Assembly: GCA_008828725.1 (NCBI GenBank)
Contig: MEHQ01000700.1
Coordinates: 406,843 to 470,842 of the forward strand
Reading direction: 5' to 3'
Origin: Saccharina japonica
Lineage: Eukaryota > Sar > Phaeophyceae > Laminariales > Laminariaceae
DNA length: 64,000 nt
Part shown: piece after piece, positions 45,729 to 56,739 of the stretch
Layout: each line of letters begins with the position of its first letter
Position numbering within the stretch: the first letter of the stretch is position 1
Notes under the pieces: model-generated
What the model was told of the DNA's origin: nothing
What the model saw: only the letters and a program-made list of their open reading frames with translations
Databases searched by the model: none
Made by a program: the position numbers and the translations under genes

Positions 45729-45977
45729 GACGCATGCTACGATAGAGATGCACCATGTTTTTTATGAGCTCCTCGCTTAAGGAGCGTCATACCTCACTGA
45801 AACAATATGGTTTTGGAGGAAACTAAAAGTGCTGCCGGATGAGAAATATCATGAGCGAAGTATACTCTCAAAAATTATTCGTCACAAGAATGAAAGTCCG
45901 ACGAATGTAGGTTAAGGAGCCAGATCGTTCAGAAAACGATTCATCCAAAAAGTGCTACCTATACCGTAGCACGCGTT
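45729..45977 (-). mobile_element. MITE-A, complete
   Basis: 249 bp, GACGCATGCTACGATAGAGA to CTATACCGTAGCACGCGTT. Flanks GCAA and TCAA match at three of four positions. Confidence 0.88.
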
Positions 45978-47076
45978 TCAAGCGGAAGAAGCTCGAAATG
46001 AGCCAACTTCCGCGCCATCAAGACTCTCGGGACGGCCACTAAAGGCTGCCAACCACTCCACCCCAAGAAAATTCTCCGGTCCTTGGACCGGAGACTCAGC
46101 AAGCATAATCCCAAAAGTGAAGCCCGATTTTCAAGATAATAGGCGTGACAAAAGCTGCCCCAGTTTTCAAGTTACTCAGCGTGACAGAAAAGTGACCCCC
46201 GAAATCAAGTTGATAAGCGTCAGAAAAGTGACCCCCTGAAACCACACCACGGGTACCCCCTTGTCCCCTCGACCCTCAAAGCCCGTTCTTGGCTTACAGC
46301 AGCGGCGTCACGACAGTTTTTGCACGCCTCGACAGCCAAGCACACACCATGGGCCTCGGCAGAGTATCAGCAACAGAGGTGGGGTGTGTGCGACACGCCG
46401 AGGACAACAGCGCGAACAGAGCAGATCAGCACGCAAACACGCCGAGCACTGAGTGACCTTGGGGAGTTCCTCATCTGTGATTGTTTGAACAGGGGGAGGG
46501 GGGGGTTGTGATGTGCTGCAAGGTCGCCAACACCTGGCATGCCAAGGGTATGCGGGTATGAGTACATGCCACGCCTCGCCACGAGTATGAGTACATGCCA
46601 CGCCTCGCCACGAGTATGGGTATATGCCACGCCTCACCACCACGCCTCGTCAGCTCGCAACAGAGTGGAATAATGTTCTCAGTTCTGAACAAAACGAGTA
46701 TGATACGTACGTACAGCAGTCAAAATATGCTGACGGCAGTTATTTCCTATTTTCATGTTTTGTTCCGTGGCTGACGCTAAGCTTCATCCTTGACCGAGGC
46801 GCTCGCAAGCGTGTGTCGAGGAGTACAGGATAGACCGCACTCCTGCTCGTTGTTGGTGCTTGGAACTTGCTGATTCCGCAGCTTGCTGCTTCTACGCGGC
46901 CTCGAGTGTCGCCGGCGATCGCTGGCGTATAGCACACAGACACAGGCAGAGCACACCACCAGCACAGATACCTGAGGCAGTTTAAACGCTGCTTATTTTA
47001 TGCGAACAATAATGAGCAGTAAAGGGCAGGTATCCAGACCGCTCGCTCTGATAGCTTAGCTGCTGCATCGCACATA
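45978..47076. repeat. Intergenic region with two tandem repeats
   Basis: 46110-46240 holds three diverged units with GCGTGACA and AAAAGTGACCCCC. 46553-46650 holds three units of a 29-bp repeat (GAGTATGAGTACATGCCACG...). No convincing gene. Confidence 0.6.
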
Positions 47077-47159
47077 CCGCTCTGTCCCGAAATATAAGAA
47101 CGTTTTAATATAGTTGCGTATTAATTTCAATACATTTTTTATATTTCGGGACGGAGTGG
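47077..47159. mobile_element. Stowaway-like MITE, TA target duplication
   Basis: The inverted ends CCGCTCTGTCCCGAAATATA and the complement of TATATTTCGGGACGGAGTGG match at most positions and resemble the CTCCGTCCC-type ends of Stowaway elements (Tc1/mariner). TA lies on both sides (47075-47076, 47160-47161). The element is only 83 bp. Confidence 0.8.
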
Positions 47160-47779
47160 TACCAAGAAGAGCGTGGCAAGAAGCACTGCCCTTGCCTTGC
47201 ATTCTTGAAGGATCTTGGGTGTCGTTAGGCATTACTTGTGCACGGGACAACATATATATGGGTCTGACGAACACTACAGCAACACGTAGCGAAAAAACAA
47301 TCGTGCACGCTGGGGTGACAATTATTGTACACCCAGATTGTTATTATATAGGTTTTACTGTGTACTCGTACGAGTGCACCAAAAGAACTGTACTGCTGCT
47401 GTGTGCTCGTAGTGTACCGAGAATCCTGATCCTACGACCGATACGTGGGAGGACGGTTCGCGCTTCACACTCAAGATTTACGGTTCGCGCTTCGCGCTCT
47501 CGGCTCTCGGCGGCTCCGGCGAAGAGCTAATTATATTTATTTCTGCATCTTGTGGGTGGGAGCACGGTGCTGAATGGGATCAGATCCGGGTACGAAAACT
47601 TTCACCCAGCTGGGTGGACGGATTTGTTTCGCTGCAAGAAATGTTGAAAGTACGAACGACCACACAGCTATTATTATAGTCGTCGTAGTGTGGGTGCCAT
47701 GCTCTCGACCCAACAGTAGTACACAATGAGATACAGATATCTTGTGACCTTGGGAAAGGGGGAGGGTGTGGGTGTTGTC

Positions 47780-49340
47780 TTCCCACATTGAACCCGTTCT
47801 TTCTACCCAACCACATCAGTACACCCAGTGTCTGTCCTGATTCCTAATCCAAGAGAGATACAAATTATGTGATCACATACTGCTGTGAAACAGAGAAAAA
47901 CCAAAAGAAAATAAACGCAAATTATTGGGTAAAGCAAGTGAGATGCTAACGTACCGGGTACGAGAACACAACGACACGAGCCGAACCGAAAAATAAGAAC
48001 AAAAACACAAACAAAAAACGAATGATGAAATGCAACATAATACAAATGACGCAGGGAGACAGAAGCGCCCTTACTACAACAGTAAAAGGAAAGCACACGT
48101 ACCCAAGAGGAACAGATATATAACTGAGATGCACGGACGGAGCAACACGAAGAAGAGGAAGGCACCGGCATAGGGCGGTAACAAAGGGAGAGACAAGGCA
48201 AAAAGCAAGAAAGAATACACTACACTACCGGCCCACTAATAAGAAAGTGCCCCACAAGAAACTCAGCCTAAACATTACGGGGAAAATAAGAAAGTCGACA
48301 GCTATTATACTGAAGTTAGTGTGCGACACACCCCTTTCTCAAATAAGAACGTCAGCCTAAGCCCGATTTATGCTTTCTTATGAGCGGGCCGGTACTGTAC
48401 TATTAATAGAAGAGAGGAAAAGAGAAAAATCGTCCTCAAGGCGATGATAATAACAAGTTCCCGTCTCTGCTACAAAACCGATACGGGGACCATGTCACAC
48501 CTTCTGCCATCTCCTTCCTACTCTCATCCTCCCCGAGTGGTGTCAGGAGCCGGTGCTACCTCTGTCGCGCCCCCCCCAGTGAACAAATAAACAAGAAACA
48601 AACAAACAAATTGAAACAAATAATATAATTAAGGGCTACGATGATAGTCGAACCGATACCTTGCCGCACGATCTACCATTTCGGTTCTGCATTCATTCGT
48701 CGACAGCTGTATCAGTACAGCCGCCCCCCCCCCCCTCTCCTTGTGTCGCCTCTCTCTAGGCGTCTTCAGCTGCATGCCGTAGCCGGCTCCTCTCGGCTTC
48801 GGCCCTGTGCCACCTCGCCATGAAATAGCCCGCCGCCTCAACGACCCCCCGATACCTCACCCCACTCTTCTTAGCCGCCCTCTGCAATGAGTAACGTCTC
48901 TGCTCCGAACAGTAAAGGGGAGCTTTCTGTGGAGCCCTCTGTTGCTCGAAAAACCCTGAGGTCATCTGCTAGACATTGGGCCCTGGGTTATTTTCTAGTC
49001 GGCCAGGTCCCGGGTTCGTCCGGGTCAGCCGCTCATTGGTCGTGCGCTGTACGGCCTCCGCAAAGAGGAGGCGTCGTTTGCGGATGGTTGTCTCAACGCT
49101 CACGCATTGTGCCTTCTTGAGAGCCTTGGCTGACGACATGATGAGATGGTCGACGCGTTGTCGGCGCTGGAAACCAATGATCCGTAAGAGGAAGTTGTGG
49201 TTTGCCGTTCGGAGCTCAGGGAAGTGCTCCTGGCCAAGGGTCCACGTCACACACCAGTACAGCAGTGTCTCCATCATCACCTCGGCCTTTAGCATGCGCA
49301 CCTTTAGAGTGAACGGGGCATCCGCCATATCGTACAGCTC
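47780..49340 (-). mobile_element. LINE copy C, longest LINE fragment
   Basis: Minus-strand coding from about 49328 gives a YWCVTWTL segment, then LRTANHNFLLRIIGFQRRQR, KRRLLFAEAVQRTTNERL and, in another frame, the GVRYRGVVEA and RWHRAEAERSRLRHAAEDA segments. This is the region C-terminal to reverse transcriptase in non-LTR elements; the catalytic RT core is absent. Frameshifts show decay. The 3' part runs through ATCTCTCTTGGATTAGGAAT to a tail near 47780. A TA-flanked MITE interrupts the 3' part. Confidence 0.8.
48228..48392. mobile_element. TA-flanked MITE inside LINE copy C
   Basis: The ends CCGGCCCACTAATAAGAAAG and CTTTCTTATGAGCGGGCCGG are inverted repeats with two mismatches; TA flanks both sides. 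LINE copy B lacks it (around 37640), giving an approximate empty site. Confidence 0.8.
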
Positions 49341-49387
49341 CCGCTTGAACCGATCAGCACCTCCAACACTCTCATTAACAACAATCT

Positions 49388-49590
49388 TCTTTTACGATAG
49401 AGTGAGACTGGAAACAAGCAACACGGATGATACTCATTCGATTGTGATACTACTACAGTAACACATTGGACAAAACTTGCTCGATAATAACGGCCCTTTC
49501 TCAACACCTTATTTTTTAGTAAGACTGGAGACTAGCAACGCGAATGTTACTCATTCGATTGCGATACTAACACAATTAAGAACAGCCGAG
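49388..49590 (+). repeat. ~110-bp direct duplication
   Basis: AGACTGGAAACAAGCAACAC...TACTCATTCGATTG (49402-49445) recurs as AGACTGGAGACTAGCAACGC...TACTCATTCGATTG (49523-49560). Confidence 0.7.
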
Positions 49591-50899
49591 ATATCAGATG
49601 ATGCAGATTTTGAACGAGAAAAAAGGGTGCGTGTCCGGCCCGTCAGAAATCGAGTACGTACTCGTTTACATATGTTTACATATACCAGGTACCCGGTAAT
49701 AATGTGGAGGATTTGCTACAAATGATTAACAGGATGTTTGCAGAAACCACGAAACAAATCCGCACATATATATCAGAAAACCGAAAGCATCCTATGCATC
49801 TACCGTGTGACTGCGTTGATGTACGTAGCGGCAATTTGATTGGTTGGTCTGCTGTCACGTAGCTTGCAGTAAAAACATGTGGTTCGAAGAAAAAGCTTCT
49901 TTCTGCACGGAATACCTGTGACGATCGAGTCGATGTTTGCCTACGCTCTGCTAGTCTTGGCCAAAGAGGCACGCGCAGAAGGGTTAAAACAACCACACAG
50001 CAGAAAACCGCACATATGACGTGTACGGGCCGTTTGATCCGGTGCCGGAATTGGGCAGTATGTAGAGGCATTGGAGCTAACGCACGACAAAATAAACAAC
50101 GTATCCTCAATGCTATAAATAAATAGTAGTTCCCTTACATTCATAGCTCACACGTGAGATTCACGCGGGTAGATCTGAACACGCCGATTACGATGTTGTG
50201 CTACTTTAGGTATGATGAACGCGATACAACCAGAAAATCGAAGAAAGCGAGCGTCGGAAATTCGACAACGAGGACTACACCGGCCATTATTTGGCCAGAT
50301 AACGGTGCTTACTTTTAGGGACTGCACTGCAGTCTAGCGATCACGACACAGCTAAAGGCCCCGGTGCCTTTAAAATCGGGAAGCACGGGAGAACCAGCCA
50401 ACAAGTAGTCAGAGTATTTTGCATAACACGGAATATAACACACCGCCTCGGACACATTTCAAAGCTCGTATTCTCGCAAACAGGGAGAGTGCAAAGGCCA
50501 AGCGAACCGTCTACTGGAAAGGTCTTGACGATACATTGTCAGCGTCACTACTCCGGTTGGGCGTGCTTCCTTGGTTAAGCAGAAACCCAGTTCGGAAATC
50601 AATCGGAGGGAGGTATATAAACTTGCCGCGTGATATACGGTATGCTGGATTCAAAGAGATACGATAACCCTAGCGCTGTACATACGGTACCTGGGGTTAT
50701 TCTGACTCGCGTTTCTTGGACACAGGAGATTGGTGCAACATCCACAGAAGGCATGCTTCTCATGTTGGTGCACGAAGAAAGAGTGGCAGCCTTGCGTTTT
50801 AAGTGTTCCTTACAACAGCTACACCTAGCTTGCGCGCGGATGATCATGTCCCGAGTGAACACGCGAAGCGACGCTATGTCCCGAGTGCACACGCAAAGC
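49591..50899. other. No recognised feature
   Basis: Several medium frames exist on both strands (for example 50419-50667 and 50630-51016 on +), none with splice borders or motifs I can support. The pair GAACACGCGAAGCGACGCTA / GCACACGCAAAGCGACGCTT (50855-50908) is a short tandem duplication at the MITE target. Confidence 0.35.
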
Positions 50900-51168
50900 G
50901 ACGCTTGCTACGATAGAGAAAACTATGTTTCGACTACCACGCTTTCTGAAATGATCGGGCTCTTTAACCCAAGATATTCGCACTTCTATTCTTGTGTTGC
51001 GATTTGTTTTTTGTAGTGTACTTTCAGTAGGACGTGGGATTGTTCGTCGCGTAGAACTTTTATTTCCATCAAAAATCAGTGTTTAGACTACTGCAGGTAT
51101 TGAGGTATGAAGCTCCTCAATCGAGGAGCCCGGGAATAACTTGGGGCACGTCTATCGTAGCAGGCATC
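50900..51168 (+). mobile_element. MITE-A with AAGC target duplication
   Basis: 269 bp, GACGCTTGCTACGATAGAGA to CTATCGTAGCAGGCATC; AAGC at 50896-50899 and 51169-51172. Confidence 0.88.
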
Positions 51169-51520
51169 AAGCGTAAAGGATCTAGAAGGAGACACTAAGC
51201 CCGACGATGCCCAAACAATTTGTGCTATACCCACGCATAATCCAGGTTGATCTCGAGTTCAATGACAAAGACGAGTCTTTCGCAACAACAGACGTCGACG
51301 AGACATCTACTATCCAGGATACTGACGATTCGCCTGACGCACTATCGAAGGCGGAAGAAAGGCGCATGCTAAAAGTGAGCGGGGGATGCGCTCTGGTTTG
51401 GTTTGCGTAGTGTGTGATAGCGCTAGCATGCACAAATTATGTTCTGTAGCAAACGCGTGGAATCACCTAGCTAGGCATACAGTAGGGGTGGGCCACATGT
51501 GTGTTCTCTTTGTAGGGTCG

Positions 51521-51760
51521 ACGTCTTTTTTATTTATTTTACTTTTTCTATCCCATTTATTCTCTTTGCCCTCCTCTTCTCTCTGCCTCTTTAGTCGTTA
51601 CACTCAGATCCGGGGTCACTAAGTAGGCTCTTCTCCTACGGTATGCGCCTTGAATTCTATCGCGAGACGATTTCAGCACTTTCTTCCCTCGTCGACTCGC
51701 GTCGAATTCCGCCTACACACGCCAAGAAGGCGCTCTCAGCGATTATTGGTTCCTTTTATG
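51521..51760 (-). mobile_element. SINE copy in an intron, without recognisable head
   Basis: Body blocks ACTCAGATCCGGGGTCACTA and TTTCAGCACTTTCTTCCCTC are present, with a T-rich side at 51525-51550. It lies between two exon blocks of the metallopeptidase gene. Confidence 0.75.
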
Positions 51761-52116
51761 TTTATTTTTGCGAATATAGTCTGCGGTATATATATATATG
51801 TGAAAGTTCAAGCATGGCCTACGACCCCGGTATCTACTGCAATATAACGCACGTAAAGCCCTTTCTCTGACTACAGAACCCAACTAAGGTACGTGCCACT
51901 TGACACACTATTTTGTTTGCATGTGACAGGAATACGGTCCAGCTGCTGGTGAGGAGAACAACCCGCTGCCTGCCCAAGGTCCGGACGGTCTCCGCGGGCA
52001 CGCGGGCATAATGCCCAGAGGTCGCAGCTTGCAACAGGAAGATCCCAAGGTGTCTCGCAACGACTTTTCACCAGCAGCACATAAACTGCCCTTCATTCAC
52101 CTGAAAATGTATCGCC

Positions 52117-52117
<1 letters not shown>

Positions 52118-52162
<45 letters not shown>
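52118..52162. repeat. CT dinucleotide repeat
   Basis: About 22 CT units interrupt or follow the exon beginning at 51930; read through, they encode Leu-Ser repeats. Confidence 0.95.
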
Positions 52163-52164
<2 letters not shown>

Positions 52165-53390
52165 AAAAGCCGGACTATCGCGCTTCAAGAGCGGAGCGTC
52201 CCGCCTTCGTTGCGATGGTAAACAACACCTCGACCCGGACTAAAACACCGGGTGTTCCTTATTGAAGCAACTCGTTCCGTCTCCCGGCTACTACCTATAT
52301 CGAAGTTGTAAAAATTAACTGAAATATGGAAGAAGCTTCCACAATCCAGAACCCTGCTGTAAATGTACAGGCGAGAGATGACCCTTGTCCAGTTCACAAG
52401 TAGTTCTGACTTCCGTCTTTCTCACGTTCGCTCTCCCCCCGATATCGTGCATGCACACTGCGTCCTGTCTACCGCGGGGTCGAGGAGATCACCGTCTTGG
52501 TACTATTCACCGATGAGGGTATGGCCGCACTGGGAGGTGTCACAGAGGCGGAGATGCAGACAAAGCTCAGCACAGCTTTTACGATAACGAGTTTAGCTGT
52601 CCTAAATTCAGGCATTTCCCTCGTTATTGAATAGGTAAAAATGGTGAGCGTTGGGTGTTTGCGTGGCACTGCAGTCGTTGGGAATATTATTATCGTGCCT
52701 CGCAACTGTACGAATCGCGATGAAGAAACGGGGCCAAGAAAAAAATGTGTACCTGATATTCACCGTATGCTCGTAGATGATTGCATACGCTGCCAAGTTA
52801 TCGCGAGAGTGGAACGTGGAGTAAAAGAGCAACGCCGACGTCCGTACATGTTGCTAGGACATTTTGCGGCCTCCTGTTCACAGTTGCGTCTGACGCCGGT
52901 AAATGTGATTGAGTCCGCCAACTGCACATATTGCCCGCAGGTCAAGTTTGGCCAGGGGAGCAAAGCAATAAACATCACTGTTTTGGAAATGCACAAGGAT
53001 CCTGCTGTGAAGGCACTACGGGACGAACATGGCGCGGATTTGGTGCAGATGGTTGGCTATTGGGGAGATCCAAAAGGCGATGGATTTGGGTGAGAATGCA
53101 ACTGGAGGTGGGAAGTTGGGGTGCGTACCGAGAACCGCCACGCCCCCGACAGCTGTTAACACTTTGTTTTAGCGTAGGCGCCACTCATCTTGCCAAGCTG
53201 TGTAGACCTTGCCATGGTTTTGTTGCATGCTGTACTCGAGATAGAGAATCGTGTCTTACTCATGATACGCATGTAGCGATAGCCACGATTTCGGGACTCA
53301 CGCCTGGTTCGACTGCAAGCAGGCATGACGACCCCGACGAACCCAATCGGGGGCGAAGTGTGGGTTGAGTAGCTTCCGGGTTCCGTCATT

Positions 53391-53696
53391 TCATGAGTTT
53401 GCAAGGTAGACCTTGGACCGGGCGTTGTGAGTAACTCCCCGATCAAACAGCTGCAGGAGCTCACCCCTTTTGGCGAGACCAAGCCGCGTGCGAGACGTGT
53501 TTTTAGCTATGTTTCCTGCACCGGATTTTGCACCCTTCCATGGTGCCGCCCCACGGCCCTGTTTGTTTGTATGCTCGCGTTTGTTCGCGGTGGCCGCCAC
53601 AGAATCCTTCGTGGAGGACTTGGCAGCAGCACACGCGTGACAGATTCGGTGCATACCTGGTGCCAATTTGTTCTGAGGGCCCATTCGGCACAACAT
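53391..53696 (-). CDS. Unrecognised basic protein fragment
   Basis: The minus-strand frame is open for 101 codons with Lys/Arg/Ala-rich composition (ATANKREHTNKQGRGAAPWK, RLGLAKRGELLQLFDRG). A transposase DNA-binding region would look like this, but no motif proves it. Longer + frames overlap. Low confidence. Confidence 0.25.
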   Translation of the reverse strand: MLCRMGPQNKLAPGMHRICHACAAAKSSTKDSVAATANKREHTNKQGRGAAPWKGAKSGAGNIAKNTSRTRLGLAKRGELLQLFDRGVTHNARSKVYLANS

Positions 53697-53724
53697 ATTA
53701 TCCTACAGCCTCAGATTGTGTCCC

Positions 53725-53754
53725 CCTCATGCAGGATGTACGTCCTGCATGAGG
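53725..53754. repeat. 30-bp near-perfect palindrome
   Basis: CCTCATGCAGGATGTACGTC...GAGG; only one symmetric pair mismatches. Confidence 0.9.
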
Positions 53755-54343
53755 ACATATATAACCCGTCAGTACGTGCGATCGAAGTATGTATCACACT
53801 CAGCTAGCAAAGATGAGTTTCGACGAAATCCTCCATCTCACAGCGGTTTAAAAAAACAAGTGTTTTAAACATATTTACGGAACTGTTGTACACTCCCAAT
53901 ATCTACAGACACGTCTGCCTTCATTTTCATGGGCGAGGAAGTACCCATAGCCCTGATTTCCTTAAAATATGTGTGCCCCCAACCACCGGATTTTTGCAGG
54001 CTCTCGTTTGTCCGATTAAAAAATCTGCCCAAAAAGCAAGAAGACCGAGCCTTCTCTGCAATTGATTCGACATCTATGGAGATCCAGACGCACTCACGTA
54101 AGTGTCGTACCCAGGGGGTAGCAGGAGCTGCGATTACTTTCCTACCGTGTTTGTCACATCGTGCAAGCTCAACGGATACACCGAGACACGGGTGTGAATG
54201 AGACACAAGCGTCAATGGGATGAGTACCCTCTGAAGCCATACATAACTGTAAGAAAACCACCATGTGTACAGTATACACTACAGGGATCAGGATGGCCCA
54301 ATAGGCGGATCGTCCACAATCTGGACACAGCAGATCGTTCCAA

Positions 54344-54596
54344 GACGCGTGCTACGACAGAGGCATCACTTTTCGCTTAATTTTGTTTCTGAATGATCGG
54401 GCTCCTTAACCCAGATTCGTCGGAATTTCATTCTTGTGTTGCCATATTTTCCATACTATACCTAGCTCATGGGATTGTTGGTTGGGTAGCACTTTTGGTT
54501 TCCTCCAAAAATAGTCTTTTCGGGTGAGGTATGGAGCTCCTTAAGTGACCACCCTTATAAGCCAAAACACGGTGCACCTCTATCGTAGCATTCGTC
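54344..54596 (+). mobile_element. MITE-A, complete, CCAA target duplication
   Basis: 253 bp, GACGCGTGCTACGACAGAGG to CCTCTATCGTAGCATTCGTC; CCAA at 54340-54343 and 54597-54600. Confidence 0.92.
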
Positions 54597-54600
54597 CCAA

Positions 54601-55150
54601 ATTATTAAGAAACACATGATGTGGTAGGACTTATAGTGGGTGATGGTGCGGTATATCAGAGAGGAAGGGGGGCAACTAGGGTTATAGGACCACCACCAGC
54701 AGTAGTAGAACTGGACGGCCGCACAAAGAAGAACACACCTGTAACATCTGTCGTGGGGCCTATGCACATCATGCTATCACAATAGCCATGCTAGTCGCGT
54801 CTTGTATGAAGCGCATCTCATATGACAGCCGCCCGGGCTGCTTGGTCTGAGATTATACTTGGAAGCCTCGGCGTGGATGCTGCCCCCTACGGGGGCAGTC
54901 GATGATGATAAGGATACGACCCGGGATTTGATGGTAATGATACTGCCAGTGTATATATGTGAGTGGCGCAGCCGGTGACAATCCTGGTGCGGCATTCCTT
55001 CTGTGTAGTTTATGTGGTGGGGTCTCGAACAAAATGGTATTGGCCTACCTGGTGTGCGTTTGGTATTTGGTGTTTAAAAACAAAGTACTTTATCCTCGTC
55101 TACGGCGTCGCGGTAGGCCGCGTGGGTGACCTTGACCACGCTCGACAGTA
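54601..55150. other. No recognised feature
   Basis: A small inverted repeat (GCTGCCCCC TACG GGGGCAG, near 54880) is visible. No gene supported. Confidence 0.35.
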
Positions 55151-55543
55151 GTGTGTAAACACACGATATCGAGTGTCCAGCGCTGGAGCTACTGGAGGGG
55201 TACTACATGTCAGAGGAGAGTGGTGCAGGGAGGACGGGCTATGGAGATGGTTCTTCGCTTGGAGGATTTTAGGAGGACGTTGGGAGGTACCCGGCAACAA
55301 GAAGAACAGCGGCAGTATAAAGGCGCTGGGCAGCAGCATCAGCAGCATCAGCAGCGGCAGTTTGGAGGTGCCAGGCATCCGCAGCAGCAACAGTATGGCT
55401 TTGGTGGACAACAACAGCGGCTGCAGTATGGAGGCGCCGCGCAGCAGCAGCACGGCGGTGAAGGCGAGCGTTTCCAGCAGCATCAGCATCATCATCAGCA
55501 GCAGCAGAGTCAGCACCAGCAGAAACCGGGGGACACTCGTTGA
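55151..55543 (+). CDS. Gln-rich frame over a CAG repeat region (doubtful gene)
   Basis: A 130-codon frame begins at 55151 with ordinary residues (MEMVLRLEDFRRTLGGT) and then becomes Gln/His/Gly-rich (QQHQQHQQRQFGGA) over impure CAG triplets (55310-55515). Poly-Gln exons are common in some algae, so it may be real, but the other strand and frames are also open because of the repeat. No splice or domain evidence. Confidence 0.25.
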   Translation: MCKHTISSVQRWSYWRGTTCQRRVVQGGRAMEMVLRLEDFRRTLGGTRQQEEQRQYKGAGQQHQQHQQRQFGGARHPQQQQYGFGGQQQRLQYGGAAQQQHGGEGERFQQHQHHHQQQQSQHQQKPGDTR

Positions 55544-56739
55544 GCTCGTAACACCGGAAATGAGTGCTACCAGCCGGAGTCCCCCCCGCCTCCAGGAGCG
55601 TAGATGGGCGCGTTCTACACGTGCGCGCGTTGTGGTGCTTGAGGGCATATGGCCGCGCTTTTCTTTGCACCGAATAGTGTATGCGACGGTTTCTAGCCAT
55701 GGTCACGTGGCTAGGTAGTGTAATGCCCAGCCGACCATCGTCTATAGTACCAGGTACACGTCGTACGTACACATCACACTATATGCATTATGCTCGGTAG
55801 TAAATTAACGTGTACAGCATCTCGGTAGTACCAGCTACATGCCGTACACGTTCTTATACTACGAAGTATACATATTTTATAGCAGTGCTGTAGGCTGTAC
55901 TGTACATACATAGGTTCTGGCGTTGAACCCGACCCGTCAAAATCCGGCAGCGGTGATGGTGTCTGCATCTATCGAGTAGTCGTGCCGACGGCTCTCTTGC
56001 TTGCCCTGGGTGCCCGCGACAAAGATGCGGTTCGCCACCCATTTAGCGAAAGAGCGCGGATGCCCTGGTGCTGGCTTGGTGTGTTGTGGTGTGGTTTAAT
56101 TCCTTTTTTAGCTGTTTTGGTGCAGTATTCTTTGTCGGTTCACCAGCCCATTTACGAATTAGAAACAGGCTATTAAAACCACAAAGACAATGGCAGCTCG
56201 GGTAGTATTAAACAACGAAAACAAACTGTATCCCAAACAAGAGAGACAAAAGGAAATTCCTAAAACAAACAGACAGTTTCGGAAAAGAAAAGAAAAGTGA
56301 TGATAATCCTGCTCCTGAAATATGTTGCTCACAGGCTGTAGAACTATCGCCGCATGAAAGACGTTGGCAGCAATCTGTTACCTCGAGCAAAGTCCTTCCT
56401 CAAGAAGAAAGGTGGCCAAAGATAGGGCCCAGGCATGAGCAATCAAATAACAAAGTGTGGTCATGGAACAGAGCTCAGTCGGTATCAGGGTGCCTGCTCC
56501 GCCACTACAGCAGCCTGAGGTAATAGGACAACAGGGTACGCCATCTTCCTTGAACGAGTCATCGGCTGTTGATGCCGTGGCGGGGAAAGTAGTGTTCTGC
56601 TAGAAGGCGGAACGGGTACTCATACGGGACCAAACAATACCGGCACGCAACCTCAGCTGGACGGCCGCGAGGAGGATGTGGGCTATTAGTAGGCGAGCAT
56701 CCACTCGCCGCTGAATCGTAGAGCAACAGGGCCCGCCAC
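55544..56739. other. 3' flank of the Ty3/gypsy element; no LTR identified
   Basis: This is where the 3' end and 3' LTR of the minus-strand retrotransposon should lie. No integrase-like frame and no repeat matching the 60.9-62 kb side was seen. 56520-56760 contains a short imperfect duplication (AACAGGGTACGCCA / AACAGGGCCCGCCA). Confidence 0.35.

Larger units (their letters stand above)
51246..54099 (+). pseudogene. Reprolysin-like (M12-type) metallopeptidase gene, probably decayed
   Basis: Blocks: 51246-51372 (acidic, ends RRMLK, donor GTGAGC); 51930 to about 52048 (acceptor GTGACAG, EYGPAAGEENNPLPAQG); about 52476-52634; 52941-53089; 53173-53368; and 53909-54099 (acceptor CTACAG, donor GTAAGT). 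The third block, GVEEITVLVLFTDEGMAA then a LSTAFTITSLAVLNSGISL segment, is the N-terminal strand-helix of reprolysin-like peptidases (V-L-V-x-F/Y-T-D). The fourth has ALRDEHGADLVQMVGYW, equal to the family's LRDxYGADLV strand. The zinc motif HExxHxxGxxH is not found where expected (a THDTH and a later RHDDPDE are visible), and TAG stands in frame at the donor at 52634. Both suggest loss of function, though unrecognised introns could mislead. Confidence 0.55.

Noticed and set aside
55100-55648. 182-codon Leu-rich minus frame
   Set aside because: It is the complement of the CAG-rich tract; Leu and Ala runs come from the triplets.
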